The notes below the pieces were generated by a model. That model was not told the origin of the DNA. It saw only the letters and a list, made by a program, of their open reading frames with translations, and did no database searches. 64,000 bases of DNA, from positions 1 through 64,000 of the forward strand of contig NZ_SRYM01000010.1 of assembly GCF_004793765.1 (NCBI RefSeq), read 5' to 3'. A program made the position numbers and the translations under genes. Position 1 is the stretch's first letter; each line of letters opens with the position of its first letter. Positions 18,026 through 27,307 of this stretch are shown here, in pieces. Source of the DNA: Parabacteroides distasonis. GTDB taxonomy: Bacteria; Bacteroidota; Bacteroidia; Bacteroidales; Tannerellaceae.

Positions 18026-18033
18026 TATATTTG
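18026..18033 (+). promoter_or_regulatory. -7 element for the dicarboxylate symporter
   Basis: TATATTTG, a full TAnnTTTG match, lies 30 nt upstream of the symporter ATG. Confidence 0.45.
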
Positions 18034-18062
18034 CTGTCATTGAAAAATAAAAACATCCGAAT

Positions 18063-19247
18063 ATGCTAAAAAAGATTCTTTCCAACACGATCGTACGGTT
18101 GATACTGGCCGTCTTGATCGGACTTCTGGTTGGGCTTGTCGTAAACGAGCCTGTGTTAAAAGCGGTCATGATCGTAAAACAAATTACGGGACAGATCATT
18201 TTCTTCTTGGTTCCGTTGATCATTCTAGGATTCGTGGCACCATCCATCGCCCGCTTAAAAAGCAACGCATCCAAAGTCTTATTATTCGCTTTTAGTATCG
18301 CGTACCTATCATCGGTTGGCGCCGCCACCTTTGGCGCCGTTGTGGGTTACGAGTTAATACCGCATTTGCATATTCAAACCGCCTCGGAAGGCCTGAAAGA
18401 CATCCCGCCCATGTTGTTTAATCTAGAGATCCCGCCGGTGATGAGCGTTATGTCGGCATTGGTATTGGCCGTGATGCTGGGACTTTCTACCGCATGGGTT
18501 AAATCCGGGGAGATGGAGAGGTTGCTGGAAGTATTCCAGAACATGGTGCTTAAATTGGTTGAACGGGTCTTGATGCCGGTGTTGCCGCTTTTCATCGCCG
18601 CGAATTTCTGTGTCCTCAGTTATGAGGGAGCGATTACGAAGCAGTTGCCTATCTTTTTATCCGTCCTGTTGATCGTCATCCTTTGCCATTACATCTGGCT
18701 GACCTTGCTGTATGTAGTCGCGTCGATTTACTCCCGGAAAAATAGCTGGGGCGTATTGAGATACTACGGACCCGCTTATTTGACAGCCTTAGGTACCATG
18801 TCGTCCGCCGCCACCTTAGGCACCGCCTTGACTTGCGCCAAGAAAAGCAAGATCTTGCGAGAGGAAGTAATCGACGTGACTGTCCCCCTGTTCGCGAACA
18901 TCCATCTATGCGGCTCTATCTTGACGGAAGTGTTTTTCGTATTGACCGTCTCGCAAATATTATATGGCAGCATGCCGGACTTCACGACGATGCTCGTATT
19001 TATCATCTTGCTTGGTTTCTTCGCTATCGGCGCTCCCGGCGTACCGGGCGGTACGGTGCTCGCCTCATTGGGCCTGATCATCGCTATCCTAGGTTTCGAC
19101 GAGGCGGGAACGGCATTATTGCTTACGATATTCGCTTTGCAAGATAGCTTCGGTACGGCTTGCAACGTGACGGGAGATGGTGCCCTTACCCTAATTACTG
19201 ATACGTTCGATCAAAGGCAAACGGAAAAAGCTTCCACGGCTTTATAA
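18063..19247 (+). CDS. dicarboxylate/amino acid:cation symporter (DAACS family)
   Basis: A 394-residue inner-membrane carrier of the glutamate/dicarboxylate family. It has several hydrophobic segments and the C-terminal re-entrant loop features (FAIGAPGVPGGTVLASLGL and the TACNVTGDGALTLI end), which in characterised members bind the acidic substrate and sodium or protons. Likely imports glutamate, serine/threonine or C4-dicarboxylates; the exact substrate cannot be read. Monocistronic, convergent with an AraC gene across a palindromic repeat cluster. Confidence 0.9.
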   Translation: MLKKILSNTIVRLILAVLIGLLVGLVVNEPVLKAVMIVKQITGQIIFFLVPLIILGFVAPSIARLKSNASKVLLFAFSIAYLSSVGAATFGAVVGYELIPHLHIQTASEGLKDIPPMLFNLEIPPVMSVMSALVLAVMLGLSTAWVKSGEMERLLEVFQNMVLKLVERVLMPVLPLFIAANFCVLSYEGAITKQLPIFLSVLLIVILCHYIWLTLLYVVASIYSRKNSWGVLRYYGPAYLTALGTMSSAATLGTALTCAKKSKILREEVIDVTVPLFANIHLCGSILTEVFFVLTVSQILYGSMPDFTTMLVFIILLGFFAIGAPGVPGGTVLASLGLIIAILGFDEAGTALLLTIFALQDSFGTACNVTGDGALTLITDTFDQRQTEKASTAL

Positions 19248-19269
19248 GGACAAAACCTCATGGCTATTT

Positions 19270-19358
19270 TACTGCAACCCGCCTTGCAGTAACACCGCAT
19301 GCCTGTTGCAGTGGCACTGCAAGGGCGTTGCAGTACTACTGCAAGGCGGGTTGCAGTA
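19270..19358. repeat. palindromic cluster of the word ACTGCAA/TTGCAGT
   Basis: Seven copies of ACTGCAA or its reverse complement in 89 bp. The outer 22-nt arms at 19270-19291 and 19337-19358 are perfect reverse complements, and an inner palindrome (TTGCAGTGGCACTGCAA) sits in the loop. It lies exactly between the convergent 3' ends of the symporter and the AraC gene, so it could serve as a bidirectional terminator. Confidence 0.9.
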
Positions 19359-19365
19359 AGTAGCA

Positions 19366-20199
19366 TCACTTTCTTTTCATTCGATACCCTATGGGGGATT
19401 CCCCCGTATGCTTCTTGAAATACCGTCCCAGATAGGATTGGCTGGGAAAGTTCAAGTGGTTCGTTATCTCCTGCACGGTCATTTCCGTGGTACGCAACAA
19501 CACCTTCGTCTCCAATATGATATGCCGGTCTATAATGGTCTTCGCCGACTCGCCCGTCACTTGCCGGGTGATAGTGGAGAGATAACGGGGAGAGATACAA
19601 AGCTCGTTCGCATAGAAAGAGACCTCTTTCTGGTCGAGATAATGGGCATGGATGCAATTGATGAACTTATGGAATAACTCCTCCCCACGGTTGCACCCAT
19701 TTTGCTGGTGACTCGAGAAGAAGTACCTTGTCTTATCATACATATTAAGGAAGAAGCATTGCAACTGGTTTTTCACGATCATATCACGGTACACGTTATT
19801 CCGATCCATGTAAATCAGCCAAAACAGCCGGATGATCACATTTATGGTCTCCTCCTGATCGGCGGGATGCGTATAGCAAGGGTTATCCTTTATGAAGCGG
19901 AAAAAGGGCGGATCCAGCCGGAATACGGCCTCGTCGAACAAGACCTTCGATAAGGATATATATTGTACCTTGAAATCCTCGCTACTCGCGTTCAACGTCA
20001 GGATCGTATCCGGTATCAATACGATCACCGTGTTGCGCCGGATATCCCATCGGCTCAAATCGACGGATATATTCGCCGTTCCCTTATAGCAAAATAAGAT
20101 CATGCCATATCCGCTCTTGTAAGGACGATCCAATAACTCCCTCAAATCGGAATCGCCTATCATGAACGACTCTCCTCTCTCTATCTCAAATGGATTCAT
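19366..20199 (-). CDS. AraC-family regulator next to the RND efflux operon
   Basis: About 277 residues, with an N-terminal cupin-like sensor region and a C-terminal AraC double helix-turn-helix (VSFYANELCISPRYLSTITR, then MTVQEITNHLNFPSQSYLGR, ending FKKHTGESPIGYR). The open frame extends 18 codons further upstream (to 20253), but a minus-strand TATATTTG box at 20219-20226 lies inside that extension, so the ATG at 20199 (MNPFEIERG) is preferred. It is divergent from a three-gene RND pump, which it probably regulates. Confidence 0.92.
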   Translation of the reverse strand: MNPFEIERGESFMIGDSDLRELLDRPYKSGYGMILFCYKGTANISVDLSRWDIRRNTVIVLIPDTILTLNASSEDFKVQYISLSKVLFDEAVFRLDPPFFRFIKDNPCYTHPADQEETINVIIRLFWLIYMDRNNVYRDMIVKNQLQCFFLNMYDKTRYFFSSHQQNGCNRGEELFHKFINCIHAHYLDQKEVSFYANELCISPRYLSTITRQVTGESAKTIIDRHIILETKVLLRTTEMTVQEITNHLNFPSQSYLGRYFKKHTGESPIGYRMKRK

Positions 20200-20218
20200 A
20201 TGTCTACTATTTTGCCCG

Positions 20219-20226
20219 CAAATATA
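20219..20226 (-). promoter_or_regulatory. -7 element that decides the AraC start
   Basis: The minus strand reads TATATTTG; transcription would begin about 13 nt before the ATG at 20199. Confidence 0.5.
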
Positions 20227-20349
20227 AGAGATCATTAGCATATAACGGATCATTCCATCTCAAAATGAACAATCATCGCCTCATTGTGGAAACAATGGTT
20301 CGCCGATAAGCGAGTAGCTTTTCAGCCGAAAATATAGGTATTAGTTAAG

Positions 20350-21459
20350 ATGGAAAAGCAAAATCGATTGATGAAGACTGCGATCGCCTTATGGTGTATC
20401 GCAGCTGTCGGGTGTAAACAAAGCCCTGTAATCCAACAAAGTTCAGGGTATGCGACAATGACCGTATCCACTTCGGAGAAGACTTTATCCAATAATTACT
20501 CGGCGAGTATTCGAGGAAAACAGGATATCGATATTTATCCGCAAGTATCCGGCTTTATTACAAAGCTCTGCGTAACGGAAGGCGAGAGCGTAAAAAAAGG
20601 ACAAGTCTTATTTATTATTGATCAAGTTCCTTATCAAGCGGCCTTAAACACCGCCATAGCTAACGTAGAGGCAGCGAAGGCATCCGTAGCGACAGCGCAA
20701 TTGACCTACGACAGTAAACAAGAATTGTATAAAAACAAAGTAGTTTCCGAGTTCGACCTAAAGACCGCCTACAACACGCTACTCTCGGCAAAAGCCCAAT
20801 TAGCCCAAGCGGAGGCACAAGAGATAAACGCCCGTAACAACCTTTCTTACACGGAAGTGAAAAGCCCCTCGAACGGCGTCATCGGAACCCTGCCTTATCG
20901 TGTGGGCGCATTGGTAAGCGCAAACCTGTCCAAACCGCTCACCACGGTATCGGACAATTCGGAGATGTATGTGTATTTCTCCATGACCGAGAACCAGCTA
21001 TTGGCCTTGACCCGTCAATACGGCTCGAAAGACAAAGCCTTGGAGAATATGCCCGAGATCGAGCTTCAGTTGAACGATAAATCGCTTTATCCCCAAACGG
21101 GAAAGATCGAGACGATCAGCGGCGTTATCGATCAAAACACCGGAACGGTCAGCTTGCGAGCGGCGTTCCCGAACGAGGAGCAATTATTGAATAGCGGGGG
21201 CTCCGGGAATGTGATCATTCCGGTTACATACGATAACTGCGTCGTAATTCCCCAAGCCGCCACGTTCGAGATCCAAGACCGGGTATTTGTCTTCAAAGTA
21301 GTAGACGGCAAGACACAATCCGCCCCCGTAGAAGTTACCCGTGTGAACGGAGGACAAGAGTATATCGTAAACGCCGGATTGAATAGCGGCGACGTGATCG
21401 TAGCCGAAGGCGTAGGTTTATTACGTGAAGGAACACCGATTGAAGTAAAACAAAATTAA
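20350..21459 (+). CDS. RND efflux periplasmic adaptor (AcrA/MexA-like)
   Basis: A 369-residue membrane fusion protein linking the inner-membrane pump and the outer-membrane channel. The N-terminus is lipoprotein-like (AAVGC, Cys22). The biotinyl-lipoyl-like half (DIYPQVSGFITKLCVTEGES) is at about 55-80, an alpha-hairpin at about 95-165 (Ala/Gln-rich, FDLKTAYNTLLSAKAQLAQAEA), then beta-barrel and membrane-proximal domains. First gene of a pump operon: 5 nt to the AcrB-like gene. Likely exports drugs, bile salts or other amphiphiles. Confidence 0.95.
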   Translation: MEKQNRLMKTAIALWCIAAVGCKQSPVIQQSSGYATMTVSTSEKTLSNNYSASIRGKQDIDIYPQVSGFITKLCVTEGESVKKGQVLFIIDQVPYQAALNTAIANVEAAKASVATAQLTYDSKQELYKNKVVSEFDLKTAYNTLLSAKAQLAQAEAQEINARNNLSYTEVKSPSNGVIGTLPYRVGALVSANLSKPLTTVSDNSEMYVYFSMTENQLLALTRQYGSKDKALENMPEIELQLNDKSLYPQTGKIETISGVIDQNTGTVSLRAAFPNEEQLLNSGGSGNVIIPVTYDNCVVIPQAATFEIQDRVFVFKVVDGKTQSAPVEVTRVNGGQEYIVNAGLNSGDVIVAEGVGLLREGTPIEVKQN

Positions 21460-21464
21460 GCACA

Positions 21465-24400
21465 ATGAAAGTTAGCACATTTATAGAACGCCCCGTACTG
21501 TCCGCCGTGATTTCCATCACGATTATGGTAGCGGGTATCATCGGGCTTTTCACCTTGCCCGTAGAACAGTATCCGGATATCGCCCCTCCTACCGTTATGG
21601 TCAGTACGACTTACTTCGGGGCGAATGCCGAGACCATGCAGAAGAGTGTCGTAGCCCCTTTGGAAGAGGCGATCAACGGCGTGGAAGATATGACCTACAT
21701 GACCTCCACGGCTACCAACTCCGGTACCGCCACGATCACGATCTATTTCCAACAAGGAACCGATCCGGACATGGCCGCTGTAAACGTACAGAACCGTGTA
21801 TCGAAAGCGACCGGACAGTTGCCGGCCGAGGTTACCCAAGTAGGTGTCACGACTTCCAAGCGCCAGACCAGTATGTTACAGATCTTCTCGCTCTATAGCC
21901 CGGACGGTTCTTATGACGAGAACTTCCTCAGTAATTACATCAGCATCAACCTGAAACCAGAGATCCTTCGTATCTCCGGAGTCGGCGAGTTGATGGTTAT
22001 GGGTGGCGATTACAGTATGCGTATCTGGATGAAGCCCGACGTTATGGCCCAATACAAATTGATCCCCTCGGACGTGACCTCCGTGTTGGCCGAGCAAAAT
22101 ATTGAGTCCGCCACGGGTTCTTTAGGCGAGAACTCGGACGAGACGTATCAGTACACCATGAAATATAGCGGTCGCCTACTTACTCCGGAGGAATTCGGCG
22201 ATATCGTGATCCGCTCCACCGAGGAGGGAGAGGTATTGAAGCTAAAAGAGATAGCGGACATTGAGTTAGGAAAGGAGAGTTATGCCTATATCGGACAAAC
22301 AAACGGTAAGCCGGGTATCTCCTGTATGGTTTTCCAGACAGCCGGATCGAACGCCACGGAGGTGAATAATAAGATCGACGCTTTCCTAGAGGAGGCCTCG
22401 AAAGACTTCCCGAAAGGTATCGAAGCCGTGAAGTTGATGAGTACGAATGATTTCTTGTACGCCTCGATCCATGAGGTTGTAAAAACCTTGATAGAGGCCA
22501 TTATCCTCGTTATCCTTGTGGTATATGTCTTCTTGCAGGATATCCGTTCCACACTGGTTCCGCTGGTGGCGATCGTAGTTTCCTTGATCGGAACGTTCGC
22601 CTTTATGACGGTCGCCGGATTTAGTATCAACTTGATCACTTTATTCGCTTTGGTATTGGTGATCGGTACGGTGGTGGACGACGCGATCGTTGTCGTCGAG
22701 GCAGTCCAAGCTCGGTTCGACGTTGGATATAAGTCCTCTTATATGGCTAGTATGGACGCGATGAAAGGATTGACATCCGCCATCGTCTCTACTTCATTGG
22801 TATTTATGGGCGTGTTTATCCCGGTATCGTTTATGAGCGGTACGTCCGGTACGTTTTATACGCAGTTCGGCTTGACGATGGCAGCGGCCGTAGGTATCTC
22901 TACCATTAACGCATTAACGTTAAGCCCGGCGCTTTGCGCTATCTTATTGAAGCCTTACATCAACGAGGACGGCACCCAAAAGAATAACTTCGCCGCCCGC
23001 TTCCGTAAGGCGTTCAACGCTGCGTTCGATTCGATGATCGCGAAATATAAGCATGGGGTATTGTTCTTTATCAAACGGAGATGGCTGGCTTGGTCGCTGT
23101 TGGCATGCTCCATCGTATTACTTATCGTCTTGATGAACACGACAAAATCCAGCTTGGTGCCCGATGAGGATCAAGGTACGGTCTTTGTCAACGTAAGTAC
23201 GGCCTCCGGAAGCTCCTTGGCTACGACTAACAAGATCATGACGAATATCGAGCAACGGATCAACCAGATTCCGCAGCTTCAATCTTATTCCAAGGTTTCC
23301 GGTTATGGTTTGCTGGCCGGACAAGGTAGCTCTTTCGGTATGTTCATCTTGAAACTAAAACATTGGGATGAGCGCCCGGACAAGGAAGATAACGTACAAG
23401 CCGTGATCGGACAGGTATATGGCCGTACGGCAGATATCAAGGACGCTACGATTTTCGCCATCGCCCCGGCCATGATCCCCGGATATGGTATGGGTAACGC
23501 ATTGGAAATGCATACGCAAGACAAGGCCGGTGGAGACTTAACGACCTTCTTTAACACGACCCAGCAATATCTCGCAGCCTTGCGTGAACGGCCCGAGATC
23601 GCTACGGCTTACTCTACCTTCGATATCAAGTACCCGCAATGGCGCGTGGATGTGGACGCGGCGAAATGCAAACGGGCCGGAATCACTCCGGATGCTGTTC
23701 TATCAACCCTTTCCGGTTATTACGGAGGGCAATATGTGTCGAATATCAACCGTTTCTCAAAGGTATATAAGGTGATGATACAGTCCGATCCTAAATATCG
23801 TCTGGATGAGGCCTCCTTGAATAATACGTTCGTACGCATGTCGAACGGCGAGATGGCACCGCTTAGTCAGTTTATCACCTTGACCAAGGTATACGGTGCC
23901 GAATCTTTAGCCCGTTTCAATATGTATAATTCGATCGCCGTCAATGCCGTACCGGCCAATGGATATAGCTCCGGGGATGCTATCAAGGCGGTAAAGGAGA
24001 CAGCGGCCACCTCACTCCCGAAAGGATACGGGTATGACTTCGGTAGTATCACCCGTGAGGAGAACCAGCAGAGTAATACGACCATTATCATCTTCGGTAT
24101 CTGTATCTTGATGATTTATTTGATCCTAAGTGCCTTGTACGAGAGTTTCCTTGTTCCTTTCGCCGTGATTCTTTCCGTACCGATGGGTTTGATGGGTAGT
24201 TTCTTGTTCGCTAAGTTCATGGGATTGGAGAATAACATTTATCTGCAAACCGGTTTGATCATGTTGATCGGATTGTTGGCGAAGACCGCCATCTTATTGA
24301 CAGAGTACGCTACCCAACGCCGCTTGTCCGGTATGAGCCTGACTTCAGCCGCTCTTAGCGCGGCGAAGGTTCGTCTGCGCCCGATCTTGATGACCGCTCT

Positions 24401-24668
24401 TACGATGATATTCGGTTTGCTGCCATTGATCGTTTCCAACGGTGTAGGAGCTAATGGAAACCGCTCATTGGGAACCGGTGCCGTTGGCGGTATGTTGATC
24501 GGTACATTGGCTTTGTTATTTATCGTGCCTTGCTTATTCATCACGTTCCAATACTTGCAAGAGAAACTACGCCCGGTCCAATTCGAGCGTTCCCTTGATT
24601 GGCAGGTGCAAGAAGAGGTAAAAGAGGCCGCCAAGGAAAGAAAAGAATATTTAGATAGCAAGAAATAA
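21465..24668 (+). CDS. RND efflux inner-membrane transporter (AcrB-like, HAE1 family)
   Basis: A 1067-residue proton-driven pump with the usual two-fold repeat: one N-terminal helix, a large periplasmic loop, six helices, then the same again. TM4 carries the paired acidic residues GTVVDDAIVVVEAV required for proton coupling in HAE1 pumps. Length and the SFMSGTSGTFYTQFG and GLLAKTAILLTEYA blocks are typical. It is the middle gene of the operon, 22 nt upstream of the outer-membrane channel. Confidence 0.97.
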   Translation: MKVSTFIERPVLSAVISITIMVAGIIGLFTLPVEQYPDIAPPTVMVSTTYFGANAETMQKSVVAPLEEAINGVEDMTYMTSTATNSGTATITIYFQQGTDPDMAAVNVQNRVSKATGQLPAEVTQVGVTTSKRQTSMLQIFSLYSPDGSYDENFLSNYISINLKPEILRISGVGELMVMGGDYSMRIWMKPDVMAQYKLIPSDVTSVLAEQNIESATGSLGENSDETYQYTMKYSGRLLTPEEFGDIVIRSTEEGEVLKLKEIADIELGKESYAYIGQTNGKPGISCMVFQTAGSNATEVNNKIDAFLEEASKDFPKGIEAVKLMSTNDFLYASIHEVVKTLIEAIILVILVVYVFLQDIRSTLVPLVAIVVSLIGTFAFMTVAGFSINLITLFALVLVIGTVVDDAIVVVEAVQARFDVGYKSSYMASMDAMKGLTSAIVSTSLVFMGVFIPVSFMSGTSGTFYTQFGLTMAAAVGISTINALTLSPALCAILLKPYINEDGTQKNNFAARFRKAFNAAFDSMIAKYKHGVLFFIKRRWLAWSLLACSIVLLIVLMNTTKSSLVPDEDQGTVFVNVSTASGSSLATTNKIMTNIEQRINQIPQLQSYSKVSGYGLLAGQGSSFGMFILKLKHWDERPDKEDNVQAVIGQVYGRTADIKDATIFAIAPAMIPGYGMGNALEMHTQDKAGGDLTTFFNTTQQYLAALRERPEIATAYSTFDIKYPQWRVDVDAAKCKRAGITPDAVLSTLSGYYGGQYVSNINRFSKVYKVMIQSDPKYRLDEASLNNTFVRMSNGEMAPLSQFITLTKVYGAESLARFNMYNSIAVNAVPANGYSSGDAIKAVKETAATSLPKGYGYDFGSITREENQQSNTTIIIFGICILMIYLILSALYESFLVPFAVILSVPMGLMGSFLFAKFMGLENNIYLQTGLIMLIGLLAKTAILLTEYATQRRLSGMSLTSAALSAAKVRLRPILMTALTMIFGLLPLIVSNGVGANGNRSLGTGAVGGMLIGTLALLFIVPCLFITFQYLQEKLRPVQFERSLDWQVQEEVKEAAKERKEYLDSKK

Positions 24669-24690
24669 CCTATCCGGTTGTATATATATA

Positions 24691-26061
24691 ATGTATATGA
24701 AGAATAACATCATACTCCTTGCCGTAGCGACGCTAGCGTTGAACAGCTGCGGCATTTACAAGAAATACGAGCCTGTCACCACCCTCCCGGAGAATCTATA
24801 CCGGGAGGAGATAGCCCCGGCAGACACCTTCTCCATCGGGAATATCAGTTGGCGGGACCTGTTCACCGATCCGGCCTTGCAATCCTTGATCGAACGGGGA
24901 TTAGCCAATAATACAGATCTGCGGATCGCCCATCTAAAGGTGCAAGAAACCGAGGCGGCGTTAATGACCTCCCGCCTCTCCTACCTCCCGTCGCTCTCCC
25001 TAGATCCGCAGGGCACGACAAGTAGCTTTGATAAGGCGAAAGTGTCGTGGACATACAACGTCCCGGTATCGGCCAGTTGGGAGATCGATATCTTCGGCCG
25101 GCTGACAAACGCCAAACGGCAAGCGAAAGCCGCCTTGTCGCAAAGCCAAGCGTACAGCCAAGCCGTACAAACACAACTGATCGCCAATATCGCCAACCTG
25201 TATTATACCTTATTGATGCTGGACCGGCAATACGAGATCACGACGGAAACCGCCGTGAAATGGCAAGAGAGCCTTCGTGCCACCCAAGCGTTAATGGCAG
25301 CCGGCATGACTACCGAGGCGGCCGTATCGCAAACCGAGGCTACTTGCTACTCCATCGAGACTTCGGTAAAGGATCTGGAACAGACCATCCGGGAGACCGA
25401 GAATACGCTTGCCGTCTTATTGGGAGAGACACCTCAAGATATCGAGCGAGGAAGATTGGAAGAGCAGTCCTTGACCTCGGATCTGGCGATCGGCATCCCG
25501 GTGCAGCTGCTATCGAACCGTCCGGATGTGCGCAGCGCCGAGTACGCATTAGCGCAAGCGTTCTACGGGACAGCCTCCGCCCGCTCCAATTTCTATCCTT
25601 CGCTACGTCTTAACGGCAGTGCGGGGTGGACAAATAGCGCAGGTAGTTACATCGTAAACCCGGGTAAACTATTACTATCGGCGGTCGGCTCCCTCACGCA
25701 ACCGCTATTTAACAAAGGAGCGAATATCGCCCAATTGAAAATAGCGAAAGCGCAGCAAGAAGAGGCCAAGCTCACTTTCCAACAAACCGTGCTCAACGCC
25801 GGAAAAGAGGTGAACGACGCACTTACCCAAGCACAGACCGCAAAGGGAAAGATCGACTTACGTACACACCAAATCGAATCGCTTGAAGATGCCGTCCGTA
25901 GCACCCAATTGCTGATGACGCATGGAAACACCACTTACTTGGAAGTGCTCACGGCACAACAAACCCTGCTCAGCGCCCAGCTCTCCCAAGTAACGGATCG
26001 TTTCGACGAGCTTCAAGCCACCGTAAACCTCTACCAAGCACTAGGTGGAGGCAGACATTAA
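24691..26061 (+). CDS. outer-membrane efflux lipoprotein (NodT/OprM family)
   Basis: A 456-residue TolC-like outer-membrane channel. The signal peptide ends in a lipobox (LALNSC, Cys20). Two outer-membrane-efflux repeats are visible, each with Ala/Gln-rich coiled helices (for example TPLFNKGANIAQLKIAKAQQEEA around residue 340). It completes the tripartite RND system. ATG at 24697 (MKNNII) is an equally possible start. A strong terminator follows at 26095. Confidence 0.95.
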   Translation: MYMKNNIILLAVATLALNSCGIYKKYEPVTTLPENLYREEIAPADTFSIGNISWRDLFTDPALQSLIERGLANNTDLRIAHLKVQETEAALMTSRLSYLPSLSLDPQGTTSSFDKAKVSWTYNVPVSASWEIDIFGRLTNAKRQAKAALSQSQAYSQAVQTQLIANIANLYYTLLMLDRQYEITTETAVKWQESLRATQALMAAGMTTEAAVSQTEATCYSIETSVKDLEQTIRETENTLAVLLGETPQDIERGRLEEQSLTSDLAIGIPVQLLSNRPDVRSAEYALAQAFYGTASARSNFYPSLRLNGSAGWTNSAGSYIVNPGKLLLSAVGSLTQPLFNKGANIAQLKIAKAQQEEAKLTFQQTVLNAGKEVNDALTQAQTAKGKIDLRTHQIESLEDAVRSTQLLMTHGNTTYLEVLTAQQTLLSAQLSQVTDRFDELQATVNLYQALGGGRH

Positions 26062-26094
26062 AGAGAGTCCTTTCAGACTTGTATATAATTATGA

Positions 26095-26137
26095 TTTTAA
26101 CCTCCTTTTGTGCGTGACGCATAGAAGGAGGTTAAAA
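26095..26137 (+). terminator. terminator of the RND operon
   Basis: TTAACCTCCTT (to 26107) pairs with AAGGAGGTTAA (26125-26135), followed by an A-run on this strand and preceded by TTTT, so the stem can extend with A-T pairs. It lies 34 nt after the last efflux gene. Confidence 0.7.
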
Positions 26138-26177
26138 AATACCCTGTTTATGGTAATGCCGTAAACAATCCATCCGC

Positions 26178-26185
26178 TATCTTTG
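26178..26185 (+). promoter_or_regulatory. cysK -7 element
   Basis: TATCTTTG, a full TAnnTTTG match, 45 nt upstream of the cysK ATG. Confidence 0.5.
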
Positions 26186-26229
26186 TCATATAAATAAAAG
26201 AATCTAGAAACAACCAAATTCATTCATAT

Positions 26230-27177
26230 ATGGCACGAATAGCAAAACAGTTGACCGACCTTGTCGGCAATACCCCCTTGCTGGAGTTCTCTAATTTCAA
26301 CAGAAGCAAGGGCATTAAAGCCCAAGTAATCGGCAAGCTGGAATATTTCAACCCGGCTGGCAGCGTAAAAGACCGCATCGCCTTGGCGATGATCGAGGAC
26401 GCTGAAGCTAAAGGCCTGCTGAAACCCGGCGCTACCATTATCGAACCGACCAGCGGTAATACCGGAGTCGGACTTGCTTTTGTCTCCGCTTCGAAAGGCT
26501 ACAAATTAATACTGACCATGCCGGATACCATGAGTGCCGAGCGTCATAACTTATTGAAAGCGTTAGGTGCCCGGCTCGTCCTCACCCCCGGGGCGGAAGG
26601 CATGAAAGGAGCCATCGCCAAAGCGGAAGAGCTGCGTGACGCGACTCCCGGTTCCATCATCCTACAACAATTCGAGAATCCCGCTAACCCGGCCATACAT
26701 ATCCGTACGACCGCCGAAGAGATCTGGCGTGATACGGACGGTAAAGTCGATCTGTTCGTAGCCGGCGTAGGAACCGGAGGCACGGTCAGCGGTGTCGGTG
26801 CCGGATTGAAAGCTCACAACCCGAACGTACAAATCGTAGCGGTAGAGCCTAGCGATTCGCCGGTACTTTCCGGGGGCAAGCCCGGACCGCACAAGATACA
26901 GGGCATCGGAGCCGGCTTTATCCCCAAGACCTATAACGGGGAGGTAGTCGACAAGATACTGCGAGTAACAAATGATGACGCCATCCGTACCAGCCGGGAA
27001 CTGGCCGAAAAGGAAGGATTGCTGGTAGGTATATCTTCCGGCGCCGCTGTATACGCCGCTGCGGAACTAGCTAAACTTCCGGAGAATGAGGGGAAAACGA
27101 TCGTAGCGTTGCTTCCGGATACAGGAGAAAGGTATCTCTCCACGGTTCTATATGCTTTCGAGGAATATCCTCTATAG
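26230..27177 (+). CDS. cysK: cysteine synthase A (O-acetylserine sulfhydrylase)
   Basis: PLP enzyme that makes cysteine from O-acetylserine and sulfide. The PLP lysine is K47 in NPAGSVKDR; the substrate loop EPTSGNTG is near residues 76-83 and the PLP-phosphate loop [10 protein letters not shown] near residue 181. The 315-residue length fits CysK. Monocistronic, convergent with the his operon across a 40-bp perfect palindrome. Confidence 0.96.
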   Translation: MARIAKQLTDLVGNTPLLEFSNFNRSKGIKAQVIGKLEYFNPAGSVKDRIALAMIEDAEAKGLLKPGATIIEPTSGNTGVGLAFVSASKGYKLILTMPDTMSAERHNLLKALGARLVLTPGAEGMKGAIAKAEELRDATPGSIILQQFENPANPAIHIRTTAEEIWRDTDGKVDLFVAGVGTGGTVSGVGAGLKAHNPNVQIVAVEPSDSPVLSGGKPGPHKIQGIGAGFIPKTYNGEVVDKILRVTNDDAIRTSRELAEKEGLLVGISSGAAVYAAAELAKLPENEGKTIVALLPDTGERYLSTVLYAFEEYPL

Positions 27178-27216
27178 GCTTTTATCGGTTTACCCGGCAT
27201 CATAGAATCAGAGTCG

Positions 27217-27304
27217 AAAACACTATAGTGTTTGTGGATAAACACTATAGTATTCAGACTAAAACACTACTGTATTCGTGCACGAATACAGTAGTGTTTT
27301 TTAC
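27217..27304. terminator. palindromic repeat cluster acting as cysK/hisB terminator
   Basis: A 40-bp perfect palindrome at 27261-27300 (arms of 20 nt with no loop, centre GTGCAC) is flanked by A-run and T-run. Upstream copies of the same word, AACACTATAGTGTTT (27219-27233) and AAACACTATAGTATTC (27240-27255), show local amplification of the arm sequence. It separates the convergent cysK and hisB genes. Confidence 0.85.
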
Positions 27305-27307
27305 AGA

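Noticed and set aside
14734-19247. Possible polysaccharide utilisation locus around the glutaminase-like and GDSL genes
   Set aside because: No SusC/SusD pair, hybrid two-component system or sigma/anti-sigma pair is present nearby.
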